DNA from: Lamellibrachia columna
Taxonomy: Eukaryota > Annelida > Polychaeta > Sabellida > Siboglinidae
Reading direction: 5' to 3'
Assembly: GCA_963662155.1 (NCBI GenBank)
Contig: OY759270.1
Span: 56,210,374 to 56,274,373, forward strand
DNA: 64,000 bases
The notes beneath the pieces are model-generated. The model made no database searches. It saw only the letters and a list, made by a program, of their open reading frames with translations, and was not told the DNA's origin. Position 1 is the stretch's first letter. Each line of letters starts with the position of its first letter. Below, piece by piece: positions 12,901-22,258 of this stretch. Made by a program: the position numbers and the translations under genes.

Positions 12901-15900
12901 CTGAGTTGTTGTAAAATGTTAGTATAATGTAGGTACTTCAACACATATCATGATAGAACATTGGTAATTGATTTACATTAAAGGTAACATCTCAAGGAAC
13001 CCAGAACTGTTTATTTTATTAATATATCTTTATTAGATCCAAAAACATTACACTTTTACTAGTAAAAAAAAATTGTATCTAGTATAAAGAGAAAATAATT
13101 TGTTCAGGATTTTGAAACACATTAAATATAAATAGGATCATAATTATACATCACTCAGTTATTTATCATTAATAGTAACTCAATTAATGCAATTAATAAG
13201 TCACCATTGGCTAATTAGCACGCAAACACGTCTACATTTTGACACATTTCAATAAAAGGCCATAACTTTCATGAATATGAAGATATTTATATAATTTGTT
13301 AAGGGTTTGCAAACATATTAATTGGGGTCACACATATACATTACAGTCATTTCATAACTCAACTGATGCAATAAAGGTCAATATTGGCTAATCAGTGCGC
13401 AAAGTCAACATACCAACACATTTCAATAAAAGGCCGTAACTTCCATGATTATGAAGGTATTTGTATAATGTGTTCAGAGTTTACAGACACATTAATTAGG
13501 ATCATAAATGTACATCAACCATTCATTTAATATTAATAGTAATTCAATTAATACAATTAATAAGTAAACATTAGCTAATTAGCGCACAAAGTCAACAGAT
13601 TGTTAACTGGTTTTTCAAGTGTGAAAATTCACATAATACTTTGTTAAGAGAGGTATATATGTCCATACAGCAATTTTGTCCAGTGGCAGCTTGTCACAAA
13701 ATGTCGTTTTGTAGTTCAACAATTAAATTTAATTGTAACTATTTTACTAGTAGTTTAACTCAACAAAAACATTGTTTAACAATTAGTTTGCATTAAATCA
13801 ATAAAATAATTGTTATTGTGATTAAGATTATAAATCTCTTGCGCAGTTTTTTCAGATTTTTTATTAAAATCATTGAAAAATTGCATTATTTAAAAAAATT
13901 CTGGTATTTTTTAGGCTGTAGCCAAGGTCCAAGCAACATGACAGTGACATCATCAGTGACAGTGACATAATCAGTGACAGTGTCACAGATTTGTAAAACT
14001 TCACAGTCAATGTTGCATATCTCTAAAAGACTAAAACTACATTTCGTGTTCAAGCGGAATAACGATTTTTTTCCCCACATACTAACTTTGATCTATAGAA
14101 CACATTATAAACTTTGATCTATAGAACACATTATAAACTTTGATCTATAGAACACATTATAAACTTTGATCTATAGAACACATTATAAACTTTGATCTAT
14201 AGAACACATTATAAACTTCGATCTATAGAACACATTATAAACTTCGATCTATAGAACACATTATAAACTTCGATCTATAGAACACATTATAAACTTCGAT
14301 CTATAGAACACATTATAAACTTCGATCTATAGAACACATTATAAACTTCGATCTATAGAACACATTATAAACTTCGATCTATAGAACACATTATAAACTT
14401 CGATCTATAGAACACATTATAAACTTCGATCTATAGAACACATTATAAACTTTGATCTATAGAACACATTATAAACTTTGATCTATAGAACACATTATAA
14501 ACTTCGATCTATAGAACACATTATAAACTTTGATCTATAGAACACATTATAAACTTCGATCTATAGAACACATTATAAACTTCGATCTATAGAACACATT
14601 ATAAACTTCGATCTATAGAACACATTATAAACAATGACATGTTCTAAAGAATTTACTAATTTATGCTACTTGCATTAGAAACATACCTATGCCGTCTAAT
14701 CAATATTTGTCAGCTTTATTTTGGTCCAATTTCGATAAGAAAAAGACGACTAATAAACATTATGTAATTGTAATTGATTACAGCAAAATGCTGTAATTGA
14801 CTTTGGTTTTGAAATTCTGCTGTAATTGTAATTGAAATATCTTGTGCAATTTCATAAATTACAATAGTTTTTTCTATAACAAACTACCAGAAAAAAATCT
14901 ACAAAATATAAATACTCTCTCACACAAATTGAAAATCAACATCTTAATTATAACACCTGCAGGACCTGCTCATATAATCAAAGGAATATTCAGATATAAC
15001 AAGTGCACCAAAAAAATACCTCTGGCCTTCCTAAGCAATGTTTAATTGCAATCTGCCAGCAGACAGTTCACACCTGTCTTCCAAAGGACTCCAAATATGC
15101 CAAAAGGCATCACCATTAGCTGTTTTCTAGGTATACCCCAATTGGTCATTGATCTGTCTTTTCTTTGATTCTGTAATCTTCTATCAGTGTACACAGTGAA
15201 GGGCCAGGTGGTGGTTGATACAGTATTTAGCATGTAATTAACACTGCCCAAGTTAGCAAATAAGCTCATTTGAGAGTGAGCTACTGCCCACAGGTTTATT
15301 AGGTAAGAATACTGACTGGGCTTGAAGCCAAGAGACTCTTGGTAGGCAAACTAGGGTACAACCTCAAAGCACAACTGCCAAGTAAACCAATCTGGGTATA
15401 ACACAGTAGACAAAATGGGTGTACACCAAGGAGTATACACAAAACTCCTCGGGACGTATCTTGATGTGAACATTGCTAATGTACTGGTATGAATTATTTG
15501 TGATTACATTTTATGAGTAGAATTGCTTTGAAATGGCTTAATAGATTGGAGAGAGTCATTAGGATTTCAAATGGTTGTGGCCTTTGTTTATTGTTGTACT
15601 GTACTCCGTGTAATTAAACATTAATTAATGAACCAAGCAAACATTATATTATATTTATAAGGAACAATAATATTTATCTAGCTAACTGTATATGGAATCA
15701 TGAAGTCACGGTTAACAAAAATTTACAAACATCACCAAGTTCATTATATTTGTTTATCAATCATATTATTCGTATAAACAGTCAGAAATACACACACTAC
15801 ATAATTAACAAATGGTTCTGCATAATACAAATGTAATTGTAATTGTGTAATTGATTTGAAAATTTTAGAAGTGTAATTGTAATTGAACTAAAAAAAATTA

Positions 15901-16444
15901 AGTAATTGTAATTGATTTTTTTTGTAATTGGACCCAACCATAACTAAGAAAGTTAATTTAACGCTTTCCAAGGTGTTATCAAAGGCAAAGTTGACGAAAA
16001 TTACCTGAAACAACCAACAAAACATGAGGCGAAACAAAACGTGAACAAGATTCAGGTAATCGCAGAGGCGCTAATCATGAACTGATTTTCGCTTATGCGG
16101 AACGACCGAGGCAGCGCATTTTGTTGAAGCGCCTATATAATAAGGCCTAGGCTATGGCTACAACGTAAATTATACAAATAAATCATTTGCCTAACTTTAT
16201 GATACACTCACACTGTGTCTGTGGCTCAACTTACCCTATGTCTATGATCTACTAATAAGTATAGTTTATATAAGTAACAATAATTTTGAATTATGAACAT
16301 GATTGTGCCCTAGATAAGAATAAAAAAAATTAAACTAGTACTGCCTTTCTCTACACGTTGTTCTTGTTGACGTACCTGCACTGTGTTAACTGGGGAACAC
16401 AGCTTTGCCTTATCCATGCTTAGCATATCCTCTATCGTCTCCAT
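112..16444 (-). CDS. POLR3B: POLR3B/RPC2, RNA polymerase III second-largest subunit (N-terminal part, 9 exons)
   Basis: Joined exons (minus): 16444-16376, 11815-11726, 9359-9295, 7273-7198, 6922-6822, 6161-5952, 5133-5052, 3220-3071 and 228-112. They total 960 nt, 320 codons, with matching phases and GT/AG at every intron. The product is the beta-like subunit of RNA polymerase III, which with RPC1 forms the catalytic core making tRNA, 5S and U6 RNA in the nucleus. Recognised motifs include [86 protein letters not shown] and RMWGGPKK. These cover the protrusion and the start of the lobe of the Rpb2 family. The full family protein is about 1,130 residues, so some 70% lies beyond the left edge. 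Introns are swollen by minisatellites. The PEX7 start lies head to head 12 kb away. Identification is from remembered family motifs, not a search. Confidence 0.95.
618..898. repeat. 35-bp minisatellite, about 8 copies
   Basis: Unit core ATGGCAGTCAGTGGACTCAA followed by TCCCAGGTCCTCTCA. All three plus frames stay open by chance because the unit lacks stops; this is not a gene. Confidence 0.95.
1061..3055. repeat. 26-bp minisatellite, about 75-80 copies
   Basis: Unit core GTGGTTCCAGGAGGTATGG with TTTAGAT or TTTAGCT variants, plus shortened units lacking GAGGTATG. On the minus (gene) strand the array begins 10-20 bases inside the donor of POLR3B exon 8. Confidence 0.97.
3071..3220 (-). CDS. POLR3B: POLR3B exon 8
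   Basis: Residues 232-281, [20 protein letters not shown] to AQVFTQTQ, matching the DIPIVIIFKAMG motif of RPC2. The acceptor is GTGTTACAG and the donor GTCTGT. The acceptor and first ~13 exon bases are repeated upstream in a 38-bp array (3221-3590). Confidence 0.94.
3221..3590. repeat. 38-bp array copying the POLR3B exon 8 acceptor, about 9-10 copies
   Basis: On the minus strand each unit reads GCACTGTGTTACAG then GACATGCCTATCGTGATC: the real 3' splice site and the first codons of exon 8 (DMPIVI). The copy nearest the exon is the functional one; more distant copies diverge. Confidence 0.93.
3844..3995. repeat. (TA)n microsatellite with AT-rich tail
   Basis: About 40 uninterrupted TA dinucleotides, then short CA and mixed TA runs. 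The small ORFs of Ile-Tyr repeats here are artefacts. Confidence 0.97.
4425..5051. repeat. 50-bp array copying the POLR3B exon 7 donor, about 12-13 copies
   Basis: On the minus strand each unit contains the exon 7 end (AACACCCTCTCAGAG) followed by the donor GTAAGCAACAAG. The five units nearest the exon keep the exact GAG|GTAAGC junction; distal units drift. Confidence 0.95.
5052..5133 (-). CDS. POLR3B: POLR3B exon 7
   Basis: Residues 204-231, [20 protein letters not shown] to NTLSE. The acceptor is ATTTTGCAG and the donor GTAAGC. The last ~23 exon bases plus the donor are copied about twelve more times downstream in the 50-bp array (4425-5051). Confidence 0.93.
5505..5685. repeat. AT-rich short tandem repeat
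   Basis: About nine imperfect copies of CTTATTATTTAGAAAAAG, in POLR3B intron 6. Confidence 0.85.
5952..6161 (-). CDS. POLR3B: POLR3B exon 6
   Basis: Residues 134-204, from [13 protein letters not shown] through [19 protein letters not shown] to [11 protein letters not shown]. This is the longest exon in the window and the most conserved block. The acceptor is GCTGCACAG and the donor GTCAGA; it ends in phase 2. Confidence 0.96.
6240..6465. repeat. 28-bp minisatellite, about 7-8 copies
   Basis: Unit core GTAGCTAACGTGTCAGTTGA with TAGCCGGG, in POLR3B intron 5. Confidence 0.9.
6822..6922 (-). CDS. POLR3B: POLR3B exon 5
   Basis: Residues 101-134, [20 protein letters not shown] through NNLPIG. 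The acceptor is CTGTTCCAG and the donor GTATAT. It ends in phase 2 (AG-G gives Arg). Confidence 0.95.
7198..7273 (-). CDS. POLR3B: POLR3B exon 4
   Basis: Residues 75-100, [16 protein letters not shown] to KPVSPHE. The acceptor CCTTCCAG is built from the first unit of the adjacent 40-bp minisatellite, which begins exactly here. The donor is GTAAAC. Confidence 0.93.
7274..9190. repeat. 40-bp minisatellite starting at the POLR3B exon 4 acceptor, about 47 copies
   Basis: Unit core GGAAGGCACAGCAAGAGCTC then AGTCCACCATAAGACAGCAT, with shorter hybrid units (AGAAGAGCTCAGTCCATAGC) towards the right. On the minus strand every unit reads TTGCTGTGCCTTCCATG; only the junction copy has the AG of the true acceptor (CCTTCCAG). 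Confidence 0.96.
9295..9359 (-). CDS. POLR3B: POLR3B exon 3
   Basis: Residues 54-75, [20 protein letters not shown], matching the NEK(V/I)TSDADP motif of RPC2. The acceptor is CTCTTTCAG and the donor GTATGT. It ends in phase 2: the codon AA-G is completed by the next exon. Confidence 0.93.
9640..11617. repeat. 66-bp minisatellite, about 30 near-identical copies
   Basis: Unit: TTTCTACTTACCTAACAGTC, TTACACTAGTAGGAAGTGAA, TTCYATGAATATCYATTCTT, GTATGT. Copies differ almost only at a Y/H codon and a P/L codon of the plus-strand frame. The unit length is a multiple of three and the unit has no stop, which produces a spurious 654-residue ORF (9696-11660). On the minus strand each unit carries TTAG|GTAAGT, a near-perfect 5' splice site. 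Confidence 0.97.
11726..11815 (-). CDS. POLR3B: POLR3B exon 2
   Basis: Residues 24-53, [15 protein letters not shown] to FNYFINSE, the highly conserved N-terminal motif of second-largest polymerase subunits. The acceptor is TTTTTCAG and the donor GTATCT; phase 0 at both ends. The intron that follows carries the 66-bp array. Confidence 0.93.
11877..12035. repeat. Short tandem repeat in POLR3B intron 1
   Basis: Alternating CATAACATGGGACATGACAT and CATAACAAAGGATATGACAA units, about 7 in all. Confidence 0.88.
12062..12225. repeat. 20-bp minisatellite, about 8-9 copies
   Basis: Unit CCTGTGCCGTGGTCACTCTG, some with an extra TC. Confidence 0.9.
12645..12832. repeat. 22-bp perfect tandem repeat, about 8.5 copies
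   Basis: Unit ATTGGCCTACAAGTCTATAT plus TA; the copies are identical, suggesting recent expansion. Confidence 0.95.
13080..13620. repeat. Three diverged ~180-bp tandem copies
   Basis: Landmarks such as TTTCAATAAAAGGCC, GGCTAATTAGC and ACACATTAAT recur at about 175-185 bp spacing. The copies are AT-rich with many substitutions, so this repeat is older than the neighbouring minisatellites. Confidence 0.75.
14083..14635. repeat. 26-bp minisatellite, about 21 copies
   Basis: Unit AACTTYGATCTATAGAACAC plus ATTATA; nearly the only variation is T/C in TTTGATC versus TTCGATC. Confidence 0.96.
14640..16375. other. POLR3B intron 1, AT-rich stretch with GTAATTGTAATTGA motifs
   Basis: GTAATTGTAATTGA-type motifs recur at 14763-14850 and 15830-15930, and GTAAT motifs at 12425-12490. 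Such motifs are common in subterminal regions of degraded hAT-like elements, so a non-autonomous DNA transposon remnant is possible. I see no termini or transposase. A short minus-strand frame at 15042-15269 is unrecognised. Confidence 0.35.
16376..16444 (-). CDS. POLR3B: POLR3B exon 1 (start codon)
   Basis: Coding residues 1-23, starting [12 protein letters not shown] and ending VNTVQ. The donor GTACGT follows at 16375. The start was chosen because it is the only Met-led frame that joins exon 2 in phase 0 and gives a leader of family-like length before KWKLLPAFL. The N-terminal leader is poorly conserved in the family. Confidence 0.85.
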
Positions 16445-16700
16445 ATTGACCGCATGGAAAAGTCGAATCCAACTAATGCTTTCAGTCAAGCCTAACCTTA
16501 AGATTGTATTGCATTTTCATGACATGGTGTAATTAAATTATTAAAACAGTAACTTTCTGGTCACTATTTCCAGCACATGTCGCACAAAACGGAAGTTCCG
16601 AAAAATAGAGGTGCCACCTTCCGAAGTAATTGAGAATAACAAATGTGTTAGTGCAGAACAACTCCGATAGGTGGAGAGTATCCTAACGCGTCAGAAGCTA
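16445..16700 (-). promoter_or_regulatory. POLR3B 5' flank
   Basis: 256 bases between the POLR3B start codon and the transposon end. It is presumed to hold the 5' UTR and core promoter; no specific motif is recognised. Confidence 0.3.
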
Positions 16701-17021
16701 TGGAAGCATGGTCCCTTCAAAAACGTGGAATATATGGAAGCACGGGCCCGTCAAAAAGACCAAATACCCTCGCGTCGCAGTTATATTTACGACATGACGT
16801 AACTATTTGCGATCCGTTATAATTCTATTTAAGACCCGTAGCAAATAATTACTTACGACGGGTCTCAAATCGAATTGCGACGGGGCGCTAAATGGCGCCG
16901 GGTAAAAATCGGATTATGTCGCGTCGCAATTCGAATTACGAATTACGACGCGTCTCATATAAATGCGACGCGTCTCAAATAAATGCGACCGTTCTCAAAT
17001 CGAAATACGACGGGTCGCTAA

Positions 17022-18725
17022 ATGACCGCCGGGTATCAAGTCAAGGTTGGACCTCTAGAAGACAGTGCTGGAAATATAATATCACAGGGGTTTTTAATGG
17101 CGGAAGACCTAAATGGTTACTTCAGTTCAGTGTTTACAAAAGAAGATATTAGTTCATTACCAGTTGCTGATGCTAAATTTCAGGGGGCTAAATCTGACTA
17201 TTTAGGACCGTTAGTTGTAACTCCAGAATTGGTAGCTAGGAAAATAAAGGCAATGAAGGATAACAAATCACCGGGAGTGGATGGGATTCCTCCAAAATTA
17301 CTAATGGAAACAGTAGATCAAATCAGTATACCACTTGCAAGAGTATTCAACTTGTCATTAAAAGAGGGAGTTGTTCCGTTTGAATGGAAAGAAGCAAACA
17401 TCATACCATTATTTAAAAAGGGTTCGAGAAATAAGTCAGACAATTACAGACCAGTGAGTTTAACGTCAGTGATTTGTAAATTATTAGAAAGGTTAATTAA
17501 AGACCATATGGTGGACTTCCTCGTTAAGCATAAATTATTAAATTCATCTCAACATGGATTCCTTAAAGCGAGGTCATGCTTAACAAATATGTTATGTTTT
17601 TTGGAAGAAATCACTAAGTGGATAGACATGGGATCGCCAGTAGATATTATCTACTTAGATTTTCAGAAAGCTTTTGACAAAGTGCCACATCAAAGATTGC
17701 TACTTAAATTAAAAGCCCATGGTATCGGGGATAGCATAACTGACTGGATAGAACAATGGCTGACTGACAGAAGACAACGAGTTGTAGTAGATGGCGAAGT
17801 TTCAAATTGGAAATCGGTTTTGAGTGGGGTACCTCAAGGATCAGTATTAGGACCTATATTATTCTTAATTTATATCAATGACTTGGACGAGAGTATAACA
17901 AGTAACGTACTGAAATTTGCGGACGACACAAAACTGTTTAGAAAGGTTAATACTGATGGTGATAAACAACATTTACAAAACGATCTAGACAGATTAGTGA
18001 AATGGTCTGAGAAATGGCAGATGCTGTTCAATTTTGGGAAATGTAAATGCCTACATACAGGACATGGGAACTTGAATGTAAACTATAAAATGGGAGCTAC
18101 TGTTCTTGGTACTACTGTAAAAGAAAAGGACTTAGGAGTTACAATAAGCGCTGATATGAAAGTTTCAGAGCAGTGTGGTATTGCAGCTTCAAAGGGTAAT
18201 CAAATTCTTGGATTGATTAGAAGAAACATAACATATAAGGGAAAAAAGTTAATTATACCTCTTTATAAAGCAATAGTTAGACCTCATTTAGAATACTGTA
18301 TACAAGCATGGAGACCATATCGTAAGAAGGATATAGATACGCTTGAACGCATACAAAGGAGAGCAACTAAAATGATTCCAGAACTTAGAGACCTTAGTTA
18401 TGAAGAACGCCTGAAAGAATGTGGTTTAACAACTCTAGAGACAAGGAGGTTAAGAGGAGATCAGATTGAAGTTTTTAAGATATTGAATGGGTATGAAAAT
18501 ATTGATAGAAATATGTTTTTCTCACTCAAGAAGGATAGCAGAACTAGAGGACATGAGGTAAAATTAGTAAAGGATCAATGTAGATTGGACATCAGGAAGC
18601 ACTCGTTCTCACAGAGGACAATAAATGAATGGAACAAACTGTCTACAGATTGTGTAACTGCTAGCAGCGTGAATATGTTTAAAAACAAGGTTGACACATA
18701 TATCAGGAGGGCGGGTTATAAGTAG
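17022..18725 (+). CDS. LINE reverse transcriptase, 567 residues, uninterrupted
   Basis: Reverse transcriptase that copies LINE RNA by target-primed reverse transcription. Visible motifs: KSPGVDGIPPKLL (~83-95), FKKGSRNKSDNYRPVSL (~131-147), YLDFQKAFDKVP (~211-222), SGVPQGSVLGPILFLIYIND (268-287), FADD catalytic box (299-302), then thumb and C-terminal regions. The first ~8 residues are read from the TIR and are not part of the LINE protein. The upstream endonuclease is absent. There are no stops or frameshifts over 1.7 kb, so the insertion is probably young. Confidence 0.92.
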   Translation: MTAGYQVKVGPLEDSAGNIISQGFLMAEDLNGYFSSVFTKEDISSLPVADAKFQGAKSDYLGPLVVTPELVARKIKAMKDNKSPGVDGIPPKLLMETVDQISIPLARVFNLSLKEGVVPFEWKEANIIPLFKKGSRNKSDNYRPVSLTSVICKLLERLIKDHMVDFLVKHKLLNSSQHGFLKARSCLTNMLCFLEEITKWIDMGSPVDIIYLDFQKAFDKVPHQRLLLKLKAHGIGDSITDWIEQWLTDRRQRVVVDGEVSNWKSVLSGVPQGSVLGPILFLIYINDLDESITSNVLKFADDTKLFRKVNTDGDKQHLQNDLDRLVKWSEKWQMLFNFGKCKCLHTGHGNLNVNYKMGATVLGTTVKEKDLGVTISADMKVSEQCGIAASKGNQILGLIRRNITYKGKKLIIPLYKAIVRPHLEYCIQAWRPYRKKDIDTLERIQRRATKMIPELRDLSYEERLKECGLTTLETRRLRGDQIEVFKILNGYENIDRNMFFSLKKDSRTRGHEVKLVKDQCRLDIRKHSFSQRTINEWNKLSTDCVTASSVNMFKNKVDTYIRRAGYK

Positions 18726-18821
18726 GTGAACATTGTTGGACTCTCGATAAGCCAATGGCTTCCTTGTCCACTTGCCATCTGGGCCTTTGGCTTGGATGGC
18801 AAATCTTGTTAAATCTTGTTA
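17045..18821 (+). mobile_element. LINE1: 5'-truncated CR1/jockey-type retrotransposon inside the left TIR
   Basis: The left TIR is interrupted at GTATCAAGTCAA (17044) and resumes at AACCAATAACGGCAC (18822); the uninterrupted right TIR shows the join. The 3' end carries two tandem AAATCTTGTT units, as in CR1/L2-type LINEs, and there is at most a 2-bp target duplication. The endonuclease part is missing (5' truncation). Confidence 0.85.
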
Positions 18822-19095
18822 AACCAATAACGGCACGTTAACTCGTTAAATCCACCATGCATCGTATGTCTGAACTATACAGTACAGTACGCCTATTGTT
18901 TCCCGTGGTGGTGCAAGTCAACGTACACTATTCTAACACGAACACAACATGTCATGTTATGGCCCAGCAAGTTAATCCCTGCTAACTAATTGGATTTCTA
19001 TCTGTCTTAATACCAGATCACTACTTTACTCCGGCCACTGCTTCCTAGCTACAGGAAACCCGTCTACAAGCCAGAGTCCAATGTCCCTCTATGAC

Positions 19096-21582
19096 GAAAT
19101 ACGGGACATTTAGCCAACAGACATTTAGCCAACAGACATTTAGCCAACAGACATTTAGCCAACAGATACTTAGCCAATGGACATTTCACCAATGGACACT
19201 TAGCCAACGGCCATTTAGCCATCATTTGCAGGGGGGACATTTCGCCAACATTCACAAAATTATATTATGTTTCTGTGTGCTTTCACCATAAATATAGTTG
19301 TTTCAATAAATGCAATACAAGTGTAAGTAATTGTATTTTATTTAATTCATTGTACGAATGTAACGATCACAAAGTAATGTCTTATAGTCTAAAACTTGCA
19401 AACACGAACATTGCATATATTGAGTCCACAGCTGTTTATAATCAATCTTCATTCTCACGGTTGACAGGCTTCCAGCGTATGTTATGACCCACTCCACGTA
19501 GTAGTTCAGGGATGGTCTTCCTGCCTGCTGCACGATCTTCTCACAGTGTACGCAGACGGATCTGCATGTCCTTGTATTCACGCCTAACCCTCTTCTTGGG
19601 AGGTTGGCCGTTTAGATCTTTGGCGATGAGAGTGCAAGCCACTGCATCTTCTTTCTTCAAGGCATCTATCATGGTCCACACGGAGGGATGCTGGTAGCCA
19701 ACCAAATGAGTGAAGCGATTGTTCCAGCCTTCACACTGGTTGTTAGTTCTTGGTTCATCATCCAGAGTGGCCTGGTGAACATTCCACAAGGCAGGTGGGT
19801 ACCGAGGAGGAACTCTCCTCATACGAACAATGGCTGCTCCATATGGACCATCTCGTGGAACTCCAGCACGACGGTAAGTGCCAGTGACGTAAGTCTGGTC
19901 GAAGTAATCCACCAGAGGTTCTGCATCAGGAGGGGTATTACCACGGAGGTACATGATTCCCTCAGGGATATCTTCGGTGGGCAGGAAGGCTAGGGCATCT
20001 AATTGTCCGCAGAACAACTTGAAGTCCTCGTCATCCCTGTATTGAGGCACTAGCCCCAGCTCTTGTATCTTTCGCCAGGTTGCCTGGGTCAGATGGTAGA
20101 AACAGCCCCTGACTTGGACATCATTGTCCAGGGTTGCTCCAATGGCATTGATAACAGCCTGCTCAAAATCAACCATAATGGTTCTGGGATCCGGATACAG
20201 TTCCATAGAGCTGCACTTATCCAACAAGGCACGGGGGAGTTCCTCATATGTGTCCTGGGTCTTGCGTTGTAGCAGGGCATATGCTATACCAACAGTCGTG
20301 GATCCAAGGGGGACCCGGATAACATATAGTTGAAGGAATCCAGGTGGTGCCATAGCGAAGTTGCCATCCATGAACCACGTGTCAGCTGTAGAGAGCGTAC
20401 GCAGGGCAGGTGGGGATGCAAAAACAACTATCCTGGAATCTGAGTTTTGGCCGTTGTCGTAGATCAGGAATGGTTCTGGTGTAGGGCCTGATGTTTGGGT
20501 CCATTCGCCTTCAATGATAAGTTCACTGAGTGAAGCTGGAACTGGAGGGGCTTGGCCTTTTCGTACGCGTCGTATCATCTTCTTCATGGCATCTTCCTCA
20601 CTAGCTAACTGCCTGGCAGCAGCAGGAAGTTCAGCAAGTTTGGCAGACACTGTTGTTGCTGGTCGTTCTCTGGTGTTGGCTGCTAAATGTTTCATATCGA
20701 CTTTGGTCTTGGCAACTGCAACTTCCATTGGATTTGCATCATAGTTGTGAGGTTTGGTATTGAGTACCTGACTAAGGTCAAGAGTTGTAGATATGACACC
20801 CTTGCAGTGGTTGTTGCGTTTAACACACTGCCATCTAATCTCGTTTTTGGAAGTTATCTGCTTGGTATACATAAAACCTTCCAGACAAACTTTCTGCTTC
20901 CCTCGGCTAGTAGTTATAATCTCCATGGTTGAACTTGTGTAAGATTTAATTTCTGATATCGGGTAGTCCTTTTATCCCATTAGCCCATGGAAGCCATGTG
21001 TTCCAGGTGAATGAAATTAAATTTGGCCAATTGTGATGGAGGATCGCCTATTCTAATCAAGATTGAAGCCCAGATGGATAAGCTGATCACTTACAAAGAG
21101 CTCATTCTAGCTTGACATGAAGCCACACATATCTGGGATTGTCTCCAATTAAGCCAAAGGGTGGGGAAATAATGAATAGCAGTTGGTCTCGGCATTAAAT
21201 CATGATGGTAATTATTGAAAGGTCATTTTCAAAGGAAAATATAACACTTTATAAATAATTAAAATATATCAATCTTAAACTTCATATTTTCCATCATGTG
21301 ATTTACCAAATAAACTTTTTTCCTTTTGGGAAAATAATTAATAAAAAGGTGAGTGAAAATGCAAGTTTAATCATTCATTAAGATTTGCTTATCATGGACA
21401 TTATCAAAAACAATAAAGATATCCAAAATGTAAGATATAATTTTTTGAATTTTTTTAATGTTGGCGAAATGTCCCCCCCCTGCAAATGATGGCTAAATGG
21501 CCGTTGGCTAAGTGTCCATTGGCGAAATGTCCATTGGCTAAGTGTCTGTTGGCTAAATGTCCATTGGCTAAATGTCCGGGTA
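19096..21582 (-). mobile_element. Mutator-like (MULE) DNA transposon with 11-bp target duplication
   Basis: Terminal inverted repeats at about 19096-19252 and 21460-21582 consist of tandem GACATTTAGCCAACA-like units. Flanks are identical: CCCTCTATGAC at 19085-19095 and 21583-21593. MULEs typically make 9-11 bp duplications. Inside is one intact transposase gene. Confidence 0.9.
19541..20926 (-). CDS. MULE transposase with N-terminal FLYWCH-type zinc finger, 461 residues
   Basis: Cut-and-paste transposase. Residues ~10-62 look like a FLYWCH finger (CLEGFMYTK, RWQCVKRNNHCKG, HNYDAN). The MULE catalytic domain follows: first Asp in TWFMDGNF (D187), second in TIMVDFEQAVI (D253), CFYHLTQATW (C275/H278), and a likely catalytic Glu in NNQCEGWNNRF (E399). 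Flanked on both sides by the TIRs. The frame is complete from ATG to stop and the target duplication is perfect, so it may be recently active. Seen: motifs and TIRs; inferred: activity. Confidence 0.9.
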   Translation of the reverse strand: MEIITTSRGKQKVCLEGFMYTKQITSKNEIRWQCVKRNNHCKGVISTTLDLSQVLNTKPHNYDANPMEVAVAKTKVDMKHLAANTRERPATTVSAKLAELPAAARQLASEEDAMKKMIRRVRKGQAPPVPASLSELIIEGEWTQTSGPTPEPFLIYDNGQNSDSRIVVFASPPALRTLSTADTWFMDGNFAMAPPGFLQLYVIRVPLGSTTVGIAYALLQRKTQDTYEELPRALLDKCSSMELYPDPRTIMVDFEQAVINAIGATLDNDVQVRGCFYHLTQATWRKIQELGLVPQYRDDEDFKLFCGQLDALAFLPTEDIPEGIMYLRGNTPPDAEPLVDYFDQTYVTGTYRRAGVPRDGPYGAAIVRMRRVPPRYPPALWNVHQATLDDEPRTNNQCEGWNNRFTHLVGYQHPSVWTMIDALKKEDAVACTLIAKDLNGQPPKKRVRREYKDMQIRLRTL

Positions 21583-22258
21583 CCCTCTATGACACATCAT
21601 TAATCTAACCACTGCCAGTCTGTATGGTATAACTACTAGGGCAGCAGTGTTTTAGATTCACTGTATCATAAACATTACCAGTTCAATGTGTGACATACAT
21701 GTTATGACATCCTTTCCATCACCACTTTAATAACGACAGGTACACGAGCCAGAACGTTTTTAATACCGTTTTATACCACCTCTGTTCGTGGTATACTTTG
21801 TTAAGGACCAAGATACATATTAAATATCCTCCCACAACGACTGGGTCTGGAAATGTAATGTGGATTATAACATGTTGCAGAATAATTTTGTTGAAGATAA
21901 AGACGTAAATGTGTGTTTCTCTTCCCGGTGACTGGACGTGTGAACTGTAGTCGTGTCATGGTCGGCTGACAGGTTGACGAGCGGTGCCGGTCTTCTCCAG
22001 CTGGTGTGTCGGAAGCGGGAGGTGTGGGAGTCTGAATTGAGGGTCATTGTGAAAGTGATGCTGTAATTTGTGAGGTCGGCCAATTTAGATGTTTGTGCGA
22101 TAAGCATTGGCGGTAATAAAAGGAGGAACATTTTAAAGGACCCTTAAAATACTGCATTGTCGCTCACGCCACGCCTAGATTCCAGTCAGGCTTCACTGAG
22201 CGCCAGACATCACACACTGTTTGTTTTGTTCTTGTCGTTTGTCGCACCTCTTCCACCA

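Noticed and set aside
15042..15269. 75-residue minus-strand ORF in POLR3B intron 1
   Set aside because: No family similarity noticed; sits in AT-rich transposon-like remnants.
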